Part shown: one piece after another, positions 56,211 through 64,000 of the stretch
Layout of the letters: every line of letters begins with the position of its first letter
Numbering within the stretch: position 1 is the stretch's first letter
Notes under the pieces: model-generated
Databases searched by the model: none
Seen by the model: only the letters and a program-made list of their open reading frames with translations
What the model was told of the DNA's origin: nothing
Made by a program: the position numbers and the translations under genes
Source of the DNA: Luteipulveratus flavus
Lineage (GTDB): Bacteria > Actinomycetota > Actinomycetes > Actinomycetales > Dermatophilaceae
Assembly (NCBI RefSeq): GCF_029080175.1
Contig: NZ_JARFJC010000029.1
Length of the DNA: 64,000 bases
Strand: one strand, 5' to 3'

Positions 56211-57305
56211 TCAGTCGCGCCAGAGGACGACGACCGCGCGGTCGTCGCTCTCTCCCGACATGGCGGTCGCGCAGATGCGGTCCGCGACGCCGGGCCCGGC
56301 GCCGACGGCGCGGTCGGCCGCCCCGAGCATCCGGTCGATCCCGCGGGTGATGCCGTCGCGGTCCTCGACGACCCCGTCGGTGTACAGCAGCAGCGCGTCG
56401 CCGCGCTCCAGCCGTCCGTGGGCCCGGTCGTACGCCGCGAACTCGGGCTCGAGGACGCCCAGCAGGACGCCGTCGGCTCCGTCGACCGGGGCCCATCGCC
56501 CCGACCCGGCGTGGTAGTGCAGAGCCGACGGGTGACCAGCCGACCCCACGTCGTACGTGCCGGTGGCCAGGTCGACCGAGACGTGCACCGCGGTGGCGAA
56601 CCCCTCCGACCAGTGCTGGCGCAGCAGGTAGCTGTTGGCGGCCGGCAGGAACCCCGCCGGCGTGGTCGCGTCGAGGAGACCGGCGAAGGCGCTGGACAGC
56701 ATGAGCGAGCGAGTACCGGCCTCCATGCCCTTGCCGGACACGTCGACCAGCGCGAGGTCGAGCCGGTCGGTGCCGCGGTTGGCGACCAGGAAGTCACCGG
56801 AGAAGGCGTCGCCGAACGCGGGCTGGATGCTGCTCTCGGCGTGCCACCCGGCCGGCAGGTCCGCCGGCAGCCGGCCGAGGTCGCGCAGCCGGTCGCGCAA
56901 GTCGACCAGCATCGTCGCGCCGGCGACCGGGGAGATCCCCAGGTGCGCCCGGCGCCGATCGACGGCGACCAGCAGGAGCATGACCACGACGAGCGCGGCG
57001 ACCAGCGTGGGCGACGTCGGCCGGTCGTGGGCGGTCACCGAGGTCAGCAGGAGCGCGCCGGCGGAGACGGCGAACACGGCGTACATCTGCACCGCGTGCA
57101 GGAACAGTCCGGCGGCGACCACGACAGGCACGAACGGGGCGTAGGACATCCGCTCGGGCCAGGCGAGCAGGCACACCGACAGGACGACGACGACACCGAT
57201 CAGGGCAGTCACGGCGGCGCGCTGGGTCGACATCGGCCGGTCGGCGACCGCTCGCCTCACCGGCCGCGCGACTCGCCGCGGAGCAGTCGTCACATCAATG
57301 GCCAC
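56211..57305 (-). CDS. membrane-bound PP2C/SpoIIE-type serine phosphatase
   Basis: A 364-residue protein. The first ~120 residues include about four to five membrane helices (TALIGVVVVLSVCLLAW, FVPVVVAAGLFLHAVQMYAVFAVSAGALLL, LVAALVVVMLLLVAV). From about 140 it is a SpoIIE/RsbU phosphatase domain: SGDFLVANRGTDRLDLALVDVSGKGMEAGTRS, TAVHVSVDLATGTYDVGSAGHPSALHYH and DALLLYTDGVVEDRD carry the metal-binding aspartates. Such enzymes dephosphorylate anti-anti-sigma factors. No sensor domain other than the membrane part is visible. GTG 57305 is assumed; ATG at residue 25 is possible. The upstream 99 bases are noticeably AT-rich. Confidence 0.9.
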   Translation of the reverse strand: MAIDVTTAPRRVARPVRRAVADRPMSTQRAAVTALIGVVVVLSVCLLAWPERMSYAPFVPVVVAAGLFLHAVQMYAVFAVSAGALLLTSVTAHDRPTSPTLVAALVVVMLLLVAVDRRRAHLGISPVAGATMLVDLRDRLRDLGRLPADLPAGWHAESSIQPAFGDAFSGDFLVANRGTDRLDLALVDVSGKGMEAGTRSLMLSSAFAGLLDATTPAGFLPAANSYLLRQHWSEGFATAVHVSVDLATGTYDVGSAGHPSALHYHAGSGRWAPVDGADGVLLGVLEPEFAAYDRAHGRLERGDALLLYTDGVVEDRDGITRGIDRMLGAADRAVGAGPGVADRICATAMSGESDDRAVVVLWRD

Positions 57306-57404
57306 GCGGGCAAGTTATCCCCGAAATTTCCGGGGCTGAAAGATCTTTACTCTTTCCTTAACGCGGTCAGCCCTGATCTATGCACTGACTCGCGGTATGT
57401 GCCA

Positions 57405-57872
57405 TCAAGGCATCTCAGGCAAAGTTTTGTCCGCCTCGTAGGCCGTGACCATGTCCAGCCGGCGCTGATGACGCTCCTCACCGGTGAACGCAGTGTCGAG
57501 GAAGACCGTGACCATCCGCTTGGCCGTCTCCTCGTCGGTGAACCGGCCGCCGATCGCGATGACCTGCGCGTCGTTGTGGAGCCGCGCCAGCTCGGCGAGC
57601 TCGGTGCTGTAGCAGAGCGCTGCGCGGATGCCGTCGACCTTGTTCGCGGCCATCTGCTCGCCGTTGCCCGACCCGCCGAGCACGATGCCGCGCGAGCCCT
57701 CGTCGGCCGCGACACCCTCGGCCGCGCGCAGCACGAAGACCGGGTAGTCGTCCAGGGCGTCGTACGCGCCGGGCCCGTGGTCGACGACGTCGTGTCCCTG
57801 CTCCCCCAGCCAGGTCACGAGCGCTCGCTGCAACTCGTACGCCGCGTGGTCGCCGCCGATGTGGACTCGCAC
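57405..57872 (-). CDS. rpiB: ribose-5-phosphate isomerase B
   Basis: Interconverts ribose-5-phosphate and ribulose-5-phosphate in the pentose phosphate pathway. The 155-residue protein has GGDHAAYELQ at the N terminus and GIVLGGSGNGEQMAANKVDGIRAAL, in which the E. coli active-site cysteine is replaced, as in the mycobacterial RpiB that uses a glutamate instead. HNDAQVIAIGGRFTDEETAKRMV completes the family pattern. GTG 57872 follows AAGGAG at seven bases. It diverges from pepN. Confidence 0.95.
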   Translation of the reverse strand: MRVHIGGDHAAYELQRALVTWLGEQGHDVVDHGPGAYDALDDYPVFVLRAAEGVAADEGSRGIVLGGSGNGEQMAANKVDGIRAALCYSTELAELARLHNDAQVIAIGGRFTDEETAKRMVTVFLDTAFTGEERHQRRLDMVTAYEADKTLPEMP

Positions 57873-57997
57873 CGTCTGTCTCCTTCGTCAGGGACGGCCC
57901 CGTCGGGGTGGGGCCACGACCGCTCATCCTGCCACCGCCGCGCTGTGCCACGATGCCCGGGACGATCCGTCACCCTCGAACATCCGGGAGCCCACCT

Positions 57998-60580
57998 GTG
58001 CCTGGTAAGAACCTCACCCGTGAGGAGGCGCGGACCCGCGCCGACCTGCTGACCGTCGCCTCCTACGCGGTCACCCTCGACCTCACGACCGGCGCGGAGA
58101 CGTTCCGGACCCGGTCCGCGGTCACGTTCGACGCCGGCACCGCCGACGCCACGTCGTTCATCGACTTCCTCGGCGACTCCGTCGAGAGCATCACCCTCAA
58201 CGGCGAGTCCCTCGACCCCGCCGCGCACTACGACGGCACGCGCATCGCCCTGCCCGGCCTGCAGACCTCCAACGAGCTGGTCGTCGAGGCCACCGGCCGG
58301 TACATGAACACCGGCGAGGGCCTGCACCGGATGGTGGACCCCACCGACCAGGAGGTGTACCTCTACACCCAGTTCGAGGTCGCCGACTGCCGCCGGATGT
58401 TCCCGGTGTTCGAGCAGCCGGACCTGAAGGCGACGTTCGCGTTCACCGTCACCGCGCCGGCCCGCTGGGAGGTCATCAGCAACCAGCCGACGCCGGAGCC
58501 GACGCCCGCGGAGACGACGTACACCGACGTCCGGGGCGAGCAGGAGCCGGCGGCGACCTGGGCGTTCGAGCCGACCGAGCGGGTCAGCTGCTACATCACC
58601 GCGCTGGTCGCGGGCCCGTACGACGTCGTCCGCGACGAGGTGCAGACCCGGAACGGCACGGTCCCGCTCGGGGTCTACTGCCGCAAGTCGCTGCGCCCCT
58701 ACCTGGATGCCGACAACATCTTCGACTGCACCAAGAAGGGCTTCGCCTTCTTCGAGGAGGAGTTCGACCAGCCCTACCCGTTCAGCAAGTACGACCAGCT
58801 GTTCGTGCCGGAGTACAACGCCGGCGCGATGGAGAACGCCGGCTGCGTGACGTTCGCGGAGATCTACGTCTTCCGCGCCAAGGTGTCCGACGCGCTGATC
58901 GAGCGGCGGGCGCTGACGATCCTGCACGAGCTCGCGCACATGTGGTTCGGCGACCTGGTCACCATGCAGTGGTGGGACGACCTCTGGCTGAACGAGTCAT
59001 TCGCCGAGTGGGCCTCGACGACTTGCCAGGCCGAGGCCACCCAGTGGGAGACCGCCTGGACGACGTTCGGCGCCGTCGAGAAGGCCTGGGCGTACAACCA
59101 GGACCAGCTCTCCTCGACCCACCCCATCGCCGCGGACATCACCGACCTGGAGGCCGTCGAGGTCAACTTCGACGGGATCACCTACGCCAAGGGTGCCTCG
59201 GTGCTCAAGCAGCTGGTCGCCTACGTCGGCCGGGAGCCGTTCGTCGCCGGGCTGCGCACCTACTTCGCCAAGCACCGGTGGGGCAACACCACGCTGCGCG
59301 ACCTGCTGGTCGAGCTCGAGGCCACCTCGGGCCGCGACCTGAAGGAGTGGTCGCAGCTGTGGCTGGAGACCGCGGGCGTCAACACGCTCACGCCGCACGT
59401 CGAGACCGACGCGGACGGCATCATCACCGCGGCGGCCATCGAGCAGACGGCGACGCAGGAGCTCCCGACGCTGCGGCCGCACCGCCTGGCCGTCGGCCTG
59501 TACGCCCTGCAGGGCGAGCGCCTGGTCCGCACCGAGAGCATCGAGGTGGACGTCGCCGGTGCGCGGACCGAGCTGCCGCAGCTGGTCGGCAAGGCCAAGG
59601 GCGACCTGCTGCTGGTCAACGACCAGGACCTCGCGTACGCCAAGATCCGGCTCGACGAGGACTCGCTGCGCACCGCCGTTCAGCACCCGCGGGCGCTCAC
59701 CGACTCGCTCGCCCGGGCGCTCGTGCTCGGTGCCGCCTGGGACATGACCCGCGACGCCCAGATGTCGGCTCGCGACTTCGTCTCGCTGGCGCTGGCGACG
59801 CTGCGCGAGGAGACCGACTCCAACCTGCTGCGCGCGCTGCTGGGCCGGGTCGGCGTCGCCGCCACCATGTACGTCGCGCCGCAGCACCGCGAGGCGGTCC
59901 TGAGCGAGATCACCGGCACGCTGCGCGGGCTCGCGGTCTCCGCCGAGCCGGGCAGCGACGCCCAGCTGCAGCTCGTCCAGGCCTTCGCCGCGGAGGCGCA
60001 CCAGCCGGAGGACGTCGCGTACGTCCGCGGGCTGCTGGACGGCACGAGCACGCTGGCCGGCCTGGACGTCGACACCGAGATGCGGTGGACCCTGCTCACC
60101 TCGCTCGCCGCGGCCGGTGCCGCGGACGACGCCGCGATCACCGCCGAGCAGGAGCGGGACGCGACCGCGACCGGTGCGGAGCGGGCTGCGCGGGCGCGCG
60201 CGGCGATGCCGACGGCCGAGGCGAAGGCCAAGGCCTGGGAGCTGGTCGTCGAGCGGGAGGACACCGCCAACCAGACGCTCCGGGCGATCGGCGCGGGCTT
60301 CCAGACGGTGCACGACCCGCAGCTGCTGGCGCCGTACGTCGAGCGCTACCACGAGGCCGTCGCCGACGTCTGGTCCTCGCGCACGCTGGCGACGGCGGCG
60401 TCGATCGCCGACCTGATGTACCCGATGCCGCTGGCGGACCAGGCGCTGCTGGACGCCTCGCAGGGGTGGCTCGACACGCACCGCGACGCGTCGGCGGGAC
60501 TCGCGCGCGCCGTCGCCGAGAACCGGGACGTGATCCGTCGGGCGGTCGCCGCGCAGCAGTTCGACGCCGACCGCGGCTGA
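57998..60580 (+). CDS. pepN: aminopeptidase N (M1 family)
   Basis: An 860-residue zinc aminopeptidase that removes N-terminal residues from peptides in the cytosol. The exopeptidase motif GAMEN is at about residues 275-279, and the zinc motif HELAHMWFGD begins at His310, with the third ligand in WLNESFAEWAS about 20 residues on. YAKGASVLKQLVAYVG contains the catalytic tyrosine region. The C-terminal ERAP1-like helical domain is complete. GTG 57998 (VPGKNLTREEARTRADLL) follows CGGGAG at seven bases and gives the usual N terminus of actinobacterial PepN. Confidence 0.96.
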   Translation: MPGKNLTREEARTRADLLTVASYAVTLDLTTGAETFRTRSAVTFDAGTADATSFIDFLGDSVESITLNGESLDPAAHYDGTRIALPGLQTSNELVVEATGRYMNTGEGLHRMVDPTDQEVYLYTQFEVADCRRMFPVFEQPDLKATFAFTVTAPARWEVISNQPTPEPTPAETTYTDVRGEQEPAATWAFEPTERVSCYITALVAGPYDVVRDEVQTRNGTVPLGVYCRKSLRPYLDADNIFDCTKKGFAFFEEEFDQPYPFSKYDQLFVPEYNAGAMENAGCVTFAEIYVFRAKVSDALIERRALTILHELAHMWFGDLVTMQWWDDLWLNESFAEWASTTCQAEATQWETAWTTFGAVEKAWAYNQDQLSSTHPIAADITDLEAVEVNFDGITYAKGASVLKQLVAYVGREPFVAGLRTYFAKHRWGNTTLRDLLVELEATSGRDLKEWSQLWLETAGVNTLTPHVETDADGIITAAAIEQTATQELPTLRPHRLAVGLYALQGERLVRTESIEVDVAGARTELPQLVGKAKGDLLLVNDQDLAYAKIRLDEDSLRTAVQHPRALTDSLARALVLGAAWDMTRDAQMSARDFVSLALATLREETDSNLLRALLGRVGVAATMYVAPQHREAVLSEITGTLRGLAVSAEPGSDAQLQLVQAFAAEAHQPEDVAYVRGLLDGTSTLAGLDVDTEMRWTLLTSLAAAGAADDAAITAEQERDATATGAERAARARAAMPTAEAKAKAWELVVEREDTANQTLRAIGAGFQTVHDPQLLAPYVERYHEAVADVWSSRTLATAASIADLMYPMPLADQALLDASQGWLDTHRDASAGLARAVAENRDVIRRAVAAQQFDADRG

Positions 60581-60587
60581 CCCTCGT

Positions 60588-60624
60588 GACGCCGGTCGGG
60601 CAGGTGACCTGCCCGACCGGCGTC
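60588..60624. terminator. bidirectional terminator between pepN and malQ
   Basis: An 18-bp perfect palindrome, GACGCCGGTCGGGCAGGT (60588-60605) with its complement at 60607-60624, lies between two convergent genes, 7 bases from each stop. Confidence 0.9.
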
Positions 60625-60631
60625 CTGGCGC

Positions 60632-62758
60632 TCAGTCCTCGGGCAGCCGCTGGGTGACCGTGCGGATCAGCCGCTTGGCCCGGCGCGAGGTCATGATGCC
60701 CTCGAGGCTGACGGTCTCACCGTCGGGACCGGCCAGCGGCAGACGCCAGTTCGGGTACTCCTCGTCCGTGCCCGGCTGGTTGATCGTGCGCACGTCGCCG
60801 ACGAGGTCCGGAACGGCCACGCCGATGAGCTTGGCCGGGGTCCAGGTGAGGTAGCGGTAGAGCGCGGCGACCTCGTCCTCGACGGAGGCGTCGTCGGCCA
60901 GCAGGTTGCGCCGGCGCAGCTCGGCCAGGACGGCGTCGCGCTGCGCCTCGTCCTCGGCGACCTCCTCCTCCAGCGGCCGGGTGAGCAGACCCAGCTGGTT
61001 GCGTACCCGGATGTGCTCGCCGTCGAGGTAGCCGGCCGTCGGCGGCAGGTCGTGCGTCGTGACGCTGGCCAGGCACAGCTCGCGATAGGCCTCCGGCGGC
61101 TTGGGCTCGATGTCGTTCTTGCGCTCGAACCACAGGATCGAGGTCCCGAGCAGCCCGCGGTCGGACAGGTAGTCGCGCACCCAGTCCTCGACCGTCCCGA
61201 GGTCCTCACCGATGACCAGCGCGCCCGCCCGGTGCGCCTCCAGCGCGAGGATGCCGACCAGCGCCTCGTGGTCGTACCGGACGTACGTGCCCTCGGTGGC
61301 CGGGCGGCCCTTCGGCACCCACCACAGCCGGAACAGACCGAGGATGTGGTCGACCCGCAGGCCGCCGGACAGCCGGATCATGGTCCGCAGCATGTCGCGG
61401 TACGGCGCGTACCCGGTCTCGGCGAGCCGGTCGGGGCGCCACGGCGGCTGGCTCCAGTCCTGGCCGCGCTGGTTGTAGTCGTCCGGCGGCGCCCCGACGC
61501 TGACCCCCAGTGCCAGGACGTCGCCGAGCGCCCACGCGTCCGCGCCCCCGGGGTGCACGCCGACCGCCAGGTCGTGGACGACCCCGAGCGACATGCCCGC
61601 AGCCTTCAGCTCGCGCTGGGCGTCGGCGAGCTGGCTCTGGACGACCCACTGCAGCCAGCAGTGGAACTCCACCTCCTCGGCGAGCCGCTCGCGCTCCTGG
61701 GCCACGGCCTCGCCGCGGGGGTCGCGCAGCTCCTCCGGCCAGGTCTCCCACGGCAGGCCGCGGTCGATGACCAGGGCGCACCAGGTGGCGTAGTCGACCA
61801 GGCCCTGGCCCTCGCGCTCACAGAACTCCTCGAAGTCGCGCCGGCGGCGGTGGGTCCGCTCCTGCCGGAAGACCATCCGCAGCGCCGCCTGCTTGGCCTC
61901 CCAGGTGCCGTCGCGGTCCAGGTCCGCGAGCGCGTTCAGCCGACGGGCGTCGTCGCCGTGCCACTCGATCATCTGGTGCTCGGCCGCCGAGAGGTACCCG
62001 ACCTCCGGCACCTCCTCCACCCGGATGTACATCGGGTTGACGAACCGCCGGGAGGTCGGCAGGTACGGCGACGGCTCCATCGTCGGGACCGGCTCGGCGG
62101 CGTGCACGGGGTTCACCAGGACGAAGTCGGCCCCCTGCCGGGCGGCCCAGGTACCGAGCTCGGCGAGGTCGGCGGCGTCGCCCAGGCCCCAGGAGCGATC
62201 GGAGCGCACCGAGTAGAGCTGGGTCGTCAGACCCCACGCGCGCGCGGTCTGCAGGGCGGCCGGCAGCTCGAGGCGCTCCGGGGTCACGATGACGCTGGTG
62301 GACGCCTCCTGCTCGCCGAAGGTGACGACCAGCGTGTGGTAGCCGAGCGGCAGGTCCCCGGGCAGCTCGAGGGTCGCCTCACCGGTCTGGACCCCGTCGA
62401 TCTCGCGCGGGTCGACGACGTGGTCGGCCTGCGCGAGCTTGCGCTCCTCACCGCTCTCCAGGTGGATGACACCGGTGATCGCGCTCCCGTGCGGGACGTG
62501 CACGGCGACCCAGGGCGTCCAGCCCTCCCGCAGCACGACGACGCGGGGCAGCACGCGTCGCCACGCGTCGTCCTTGCTCGCCGCGAGAGCCTGCTCGACC
62601 TGCTCCTGCGAACCGGACTCCACGCCCATCGCGTCGAGGACCGTACGGATCGTCTCGTCGCTCACCCGGACGTGCTTGCCGCGCCAGTCCCAGTACTCGG
62701 TGGCGACCCCGTGGGAACGGGCGAGGTCCTGCACGGGGGACGAGGCAGCGTGCGACAC
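60632..62758 (-). CDS. malQ: 4-alpha-glucanotransferase (amylomaltase)
   Basis: A GH77 disproportionating enzyme acting on maltodextrins, 708 residues. After an actinobacterial N-terminal extension (about 1-160) the barrel shows TTQLYSVRSDRSWGLGDAADL, NPVHAAEPVPTMEPSPYLPTSRRF, FRLWWVP after GGLRVDHILGL (nucleophile Asp), LVIGEDLGTVEDWV (acid/base Glu) and SVTTHDLPPTAGYLDG (third Asp). GTG 62758 has AGGA a few bases upstream; the frame stays open far beyond because it is antisense to mscS. It is a single gene, ending at the shared terminator with pepN. Confidence 0.95.
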   Translation of the reverse strand: MSHAASSPVQDLARSHGVATEYWDWRGKHVRVSDETIRTVLDAMGVESGSQEQVEQALAASKDDAWRRVLPRVVVLREGWTPWVAVHVPHGSAITGVIHLESGEERKLAQADHVVDPREIDGVQTGEATLELPGDLPLGYHTLVVTFGEQEASTSVIVTPERLELPAALQTARAWGLTTQLYSVRSDRSWGLGDAADLAELGTWAARQGADFVLVNPVHAAEPVPTMEPSPYLPTSRRFVNPMYIRVEEVPEVGYLSAAEHQMIEWHGDDARRLNALADLDRDGTWEAKQAALRMVFRQERTHRRRRDFEEFCEREGQGLVDYATWCALVIDRGLPWETWPEELRDPRGEAVAQERERLAEEVEFHCWLQWVVQSQLADAQRELKAAGMSLGVVHDLAVGVHPGGADAWALGDVLALGVSVGAPPDDYNQRGQDWSQPPWRPDRLAETGYAPYRDMLRTMIRLSGGLRVDHILGLFRLWWVPKGRPATEGTYVRYDHEALVGILALEAHRAGALVIGEDLGTVEDWVRDYLSDRGLLGTSILWFERKNDIEPKPPEAYRELCLASVTTHDLPPTAGYLDGEHIRVRNQLGLLTRPLEEEVAEDEAQRDAVLAELRRRNLLADDASVEDEVAALYRYLTWTPAKLIGVAVPDLVGDVRTINQPGTDEEYPNWRLPLAGPDGETVSLEGIMTSRRAKRLIRTVTQRLPED

Positions 62759-62881
62759 GGGTCCTGCTTTCGCGGGCCGAGGGATGGGATGCGCCACCGA
62801 GTGTCGCAGAGCGGATGCGGGGCACGCGAGGAGCGGTGGTTGTCCCGGGTGGGGCACGGCGACCGCAGGTCGGTTGAGAGC

Positions 62882-63805
62882 ATGGTGCTCATGAGCTGGG
62901 ACTGGTTGACCGGGTCCGGGGGCGGACCACGGCCGTTGATGTTGATCGGTGTCGTCCTCGGTGCCGTGGTGGTGCGATGGGTGATCCATCGCCTGATCCG
63001 ACGCGCCGTCCGCGCGATGGAGAGCCGTCAGCCGCGCCTCCAGCCGAGCGCGAGCCGGGTCGGTCGCGCCGGGCGGGCGGGGCGCGTGCTGCGGCAGGCA
63101 GCGGGGCTGGACCACGAGCGACGTCGCCAGCGGGCCGCGACGATGGGCTCGATCCTGCGCTCGATCACCACGATCGTCGTCTTCACCATCGCCGCGCTCA
63201 CCCTGCTCGCCGAGCTCGGGGTGCCGCTGGCTCCCCTCATGGCCTCTGCCGGCGTCGGCGGCGTGGCCATCGGTTTCGGTGCCCAGAGCCTGGTGAAGGA
63301 CTTCCTCTCCGGCGTCTTCATGATCCTGGAGGACCAGTACGGCGTGGGAGACGTGATCGACACCGGCGAGGCCATCGGCACCGTAGAGGAGGTCAGCCTG
63401 CGCGTCACGCGGCTGCGGGACGCCAACGGCGTGGTCTGGTACATCCGCAACGGCGAGATCGTCCGGATCGGCAACCGGTCCCAGGGCTGGTCGACCGCGC
63501 TGGTCGACATCCCCGTCGCGTACGACCAGCCGGTCGAGAAGGTCCTGTCCGTGCTGCGCGAGGTGGTCGCCACGCTGGATCACGAGCAGCCCTGGGAGGA
63601 CCGGCTGCTCGACACTCCCGAGGTCGCCGGCGTCGAGTCGGTCACCGGCGGGGTGATGACGGTGCGGATCATGGCCCGCTGCGCGCCCAACGAGAACTTC
63701 TCGGTGTCCCGCGAGCTGCGGGAGCGGTCCAAGGTGGCCCTGGACGAGGCCGGCATCCGTGGTCCGGGCTTCGCGGCCCACGGCGCCGAAGCGGCCGTGC
63801 TGTGA
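62882..63805 (+). CDS. mechanosensitive channel MscS family protein
   Basis: A 307-residue small-conductance mechanosensitive channel homologue. A first helix near residues 20-35 (LMLIGVVLGAVVVRWVIHRL), a second at about 93-112 (SITTIVVFTIAALTLLAELG) and the pore helix region APLMASAGVGGVAIGFGAQSLVKDFLSGVFMILEDQYGVGDVID match the MscS core, followed by the beta domain (GTVEEVSLRVTRLRDANGVVWYIRNGEIVRIGN) and an alpha/beta C-terminal domain. ATG 62882 or ATG 62891 can start it. Divergent from malQ and followed by the globin gene. Confidence 0.93.
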   Translation: MVLMSWDWLTGSGGGPRPLMLIGVVLGAVVVRWVIHRLIRRAVRAMESRQPRLQPSASRVGRAGRAGRVLRQAAGLDHERRRQRAATMGSILRSITTIVVFTIAALTLLAELGVPLAPLMASAGVGGVAIGFGAQSLVKDFLSGVFMILEDQYGVGDVIDTGEAIGTVEEVSLRVTRLRDANGVVWYIRNGEIVRIGNRSQGWSTALVDIPVAYDQPVEKVLSVLREVVATLDHEQPWEDRLLDTPEVAGVESVTGGVMTVRIMARCAPNENFSVSRELRERSKVALDEAGIRGPGFAAHGAEAAVL

Positions 63806-63831
63806 CCGGGCCGGCTGAGAGGGTGGACGGC

Positions 63832-64000
63832 GTGAGCGCGCAGACCTTCTACGACCAGGTGGGCGGGCACGACACGTTCGCCCGCCTCGTGCACGAGTTC
63901 TACCGTGGTGTCGCGCAGGACCCGCCGCTGCGCGCGCTCTACCCCGAGGAGGACCTCGGGCCGGCCGAGGAGCGACTCCTGATGTTCCTCGAGCAGTACT
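63832..64000 (+). CDS. glbO: truncated hemoglobin, GlbO type, N-terminal part (3' end outside window)
   Basis: Only the first 56 codons are in the window. The sequence TFYDQVGGHDTFARLVHEFY and DPPLRALYPEEDLGPAEERLLMFLEQY is that of group II truncated hemoglobins (GlbO), with the YPEEDL loop and the E-helix entrance; the haem-binding proximal histidine would lie beyond the window. Such globins bind oxygen and may help oxygen delivery or peroxide handling. GTG 63832 follows GAGAGGG at eight bases; GTG 63823 in the same frame is possible. Confidence 0.9.
   Translation, partial: MSAQTFYDQVGGHDTFARLVHEFYRGVAQDPPLRALYPEEDLGPAEERLLMFLEQY

Overview
The window is a gene-dense, high-GC chromosomal stretch with almost no intergenic DNA, frequent GTG starts, and ATGA/GTGA/TGATG stop-start overlaps inside operons. 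The gene set (ClpP1/ClpP2 pair, RNase J plus PNPase, eukaryote-like IleRS behind a translational T-box, DUF4233, MT0933-type antitoxin, RpiB of the mycobacterial type, AlkB-rubredoxin fusion, GlbO-type truncated globin) points to an actinobacterium. The archaeal-type ValRS and the intergenic REP-like palindromes make Nocardioidaceae/Propionibacteriales my best guess, but that is an inference. I see no phage, plasmid, IS element or CRISPR array: this is core chromosome with a few accessory insertions.

Layout. 1-9.2 kb: end of a membrane protein gene, a GlxA-type regulator, rnj-dapA (minus strand), thyA followed by a NUDIX-DHFR fusion (plus), a DUF3626 protein, and a degenerate Hsp70-like membrane protein with a Thr/Pro-rich tail. 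9.2-13 kb: paaABCDE, the phenylacetyl-CoA epoxidase operon. 13-17.8 kb: GNAT-azlC-azlD, dedA, and a PhoD-like phosphatase with dapB. 17.9-21.5 kb: rpsO-pnp with hairpins between them, then a small membrane-anchored protein. 21.6-25.6 kb: dhaK-dhaL-dhaM, a PEP-dependent dihydroxyacetone kinase whose DhaM carries a complete Enzyme I. 25.6-28.9 kb: a five-gene cluster DUF4178-DUF2617-lipoprotein-DUF350-membrane spermidine synthase homologue, the best candidate in the window for a poorly described system.

29-37 kb: marR, then an operon on the minus strand, T-box-ileS-GNAT-folC-DUF4233-uppP-ndk. 37-42.5 kb: an FAD-linked oxidase, a GAD-like/DUF1851 immunity-type protein, an SRPBCC protein and valS. 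42.5-46.7 kb: a DUF4129-TM-MoxR-DUF58-TM cluster. 46.7-48.8 kb: alkB-rubredoxin and tetR behind a palindromic operator. 49-55.3 kb: clpX, clpP2, clpP1, a phospholipase-D-like protein and tig. 55.4-64 kb: tRNA-Pro, tRNA-Gly, an MT0933-like antitoxin, a SpoIIE-type phosphatase, rpiB, pepN, malQ, mscS and the start of a truncated globin gene.

How it works together. Housekeeping dominates: RNA turnover (rnj, pnp), lysine/peptidoglycan precursors (dapA, dapB, uppP), folate and thymidylate (thyA, DHFR, folC), aminoacylation, and proteostasis (clpXP, tig). Catabolic modules (paa, dha, alkB, malQ, the FAD oxidase) suggest a versatile aerobic heterotroph. Compared with the Streptomyces order ndk-DUF4233-folC-valS-clpX-clpP2-clpP1-tig, which I recall, the same backbone is present but has been expanded, and valS is of another type and on the other strand.
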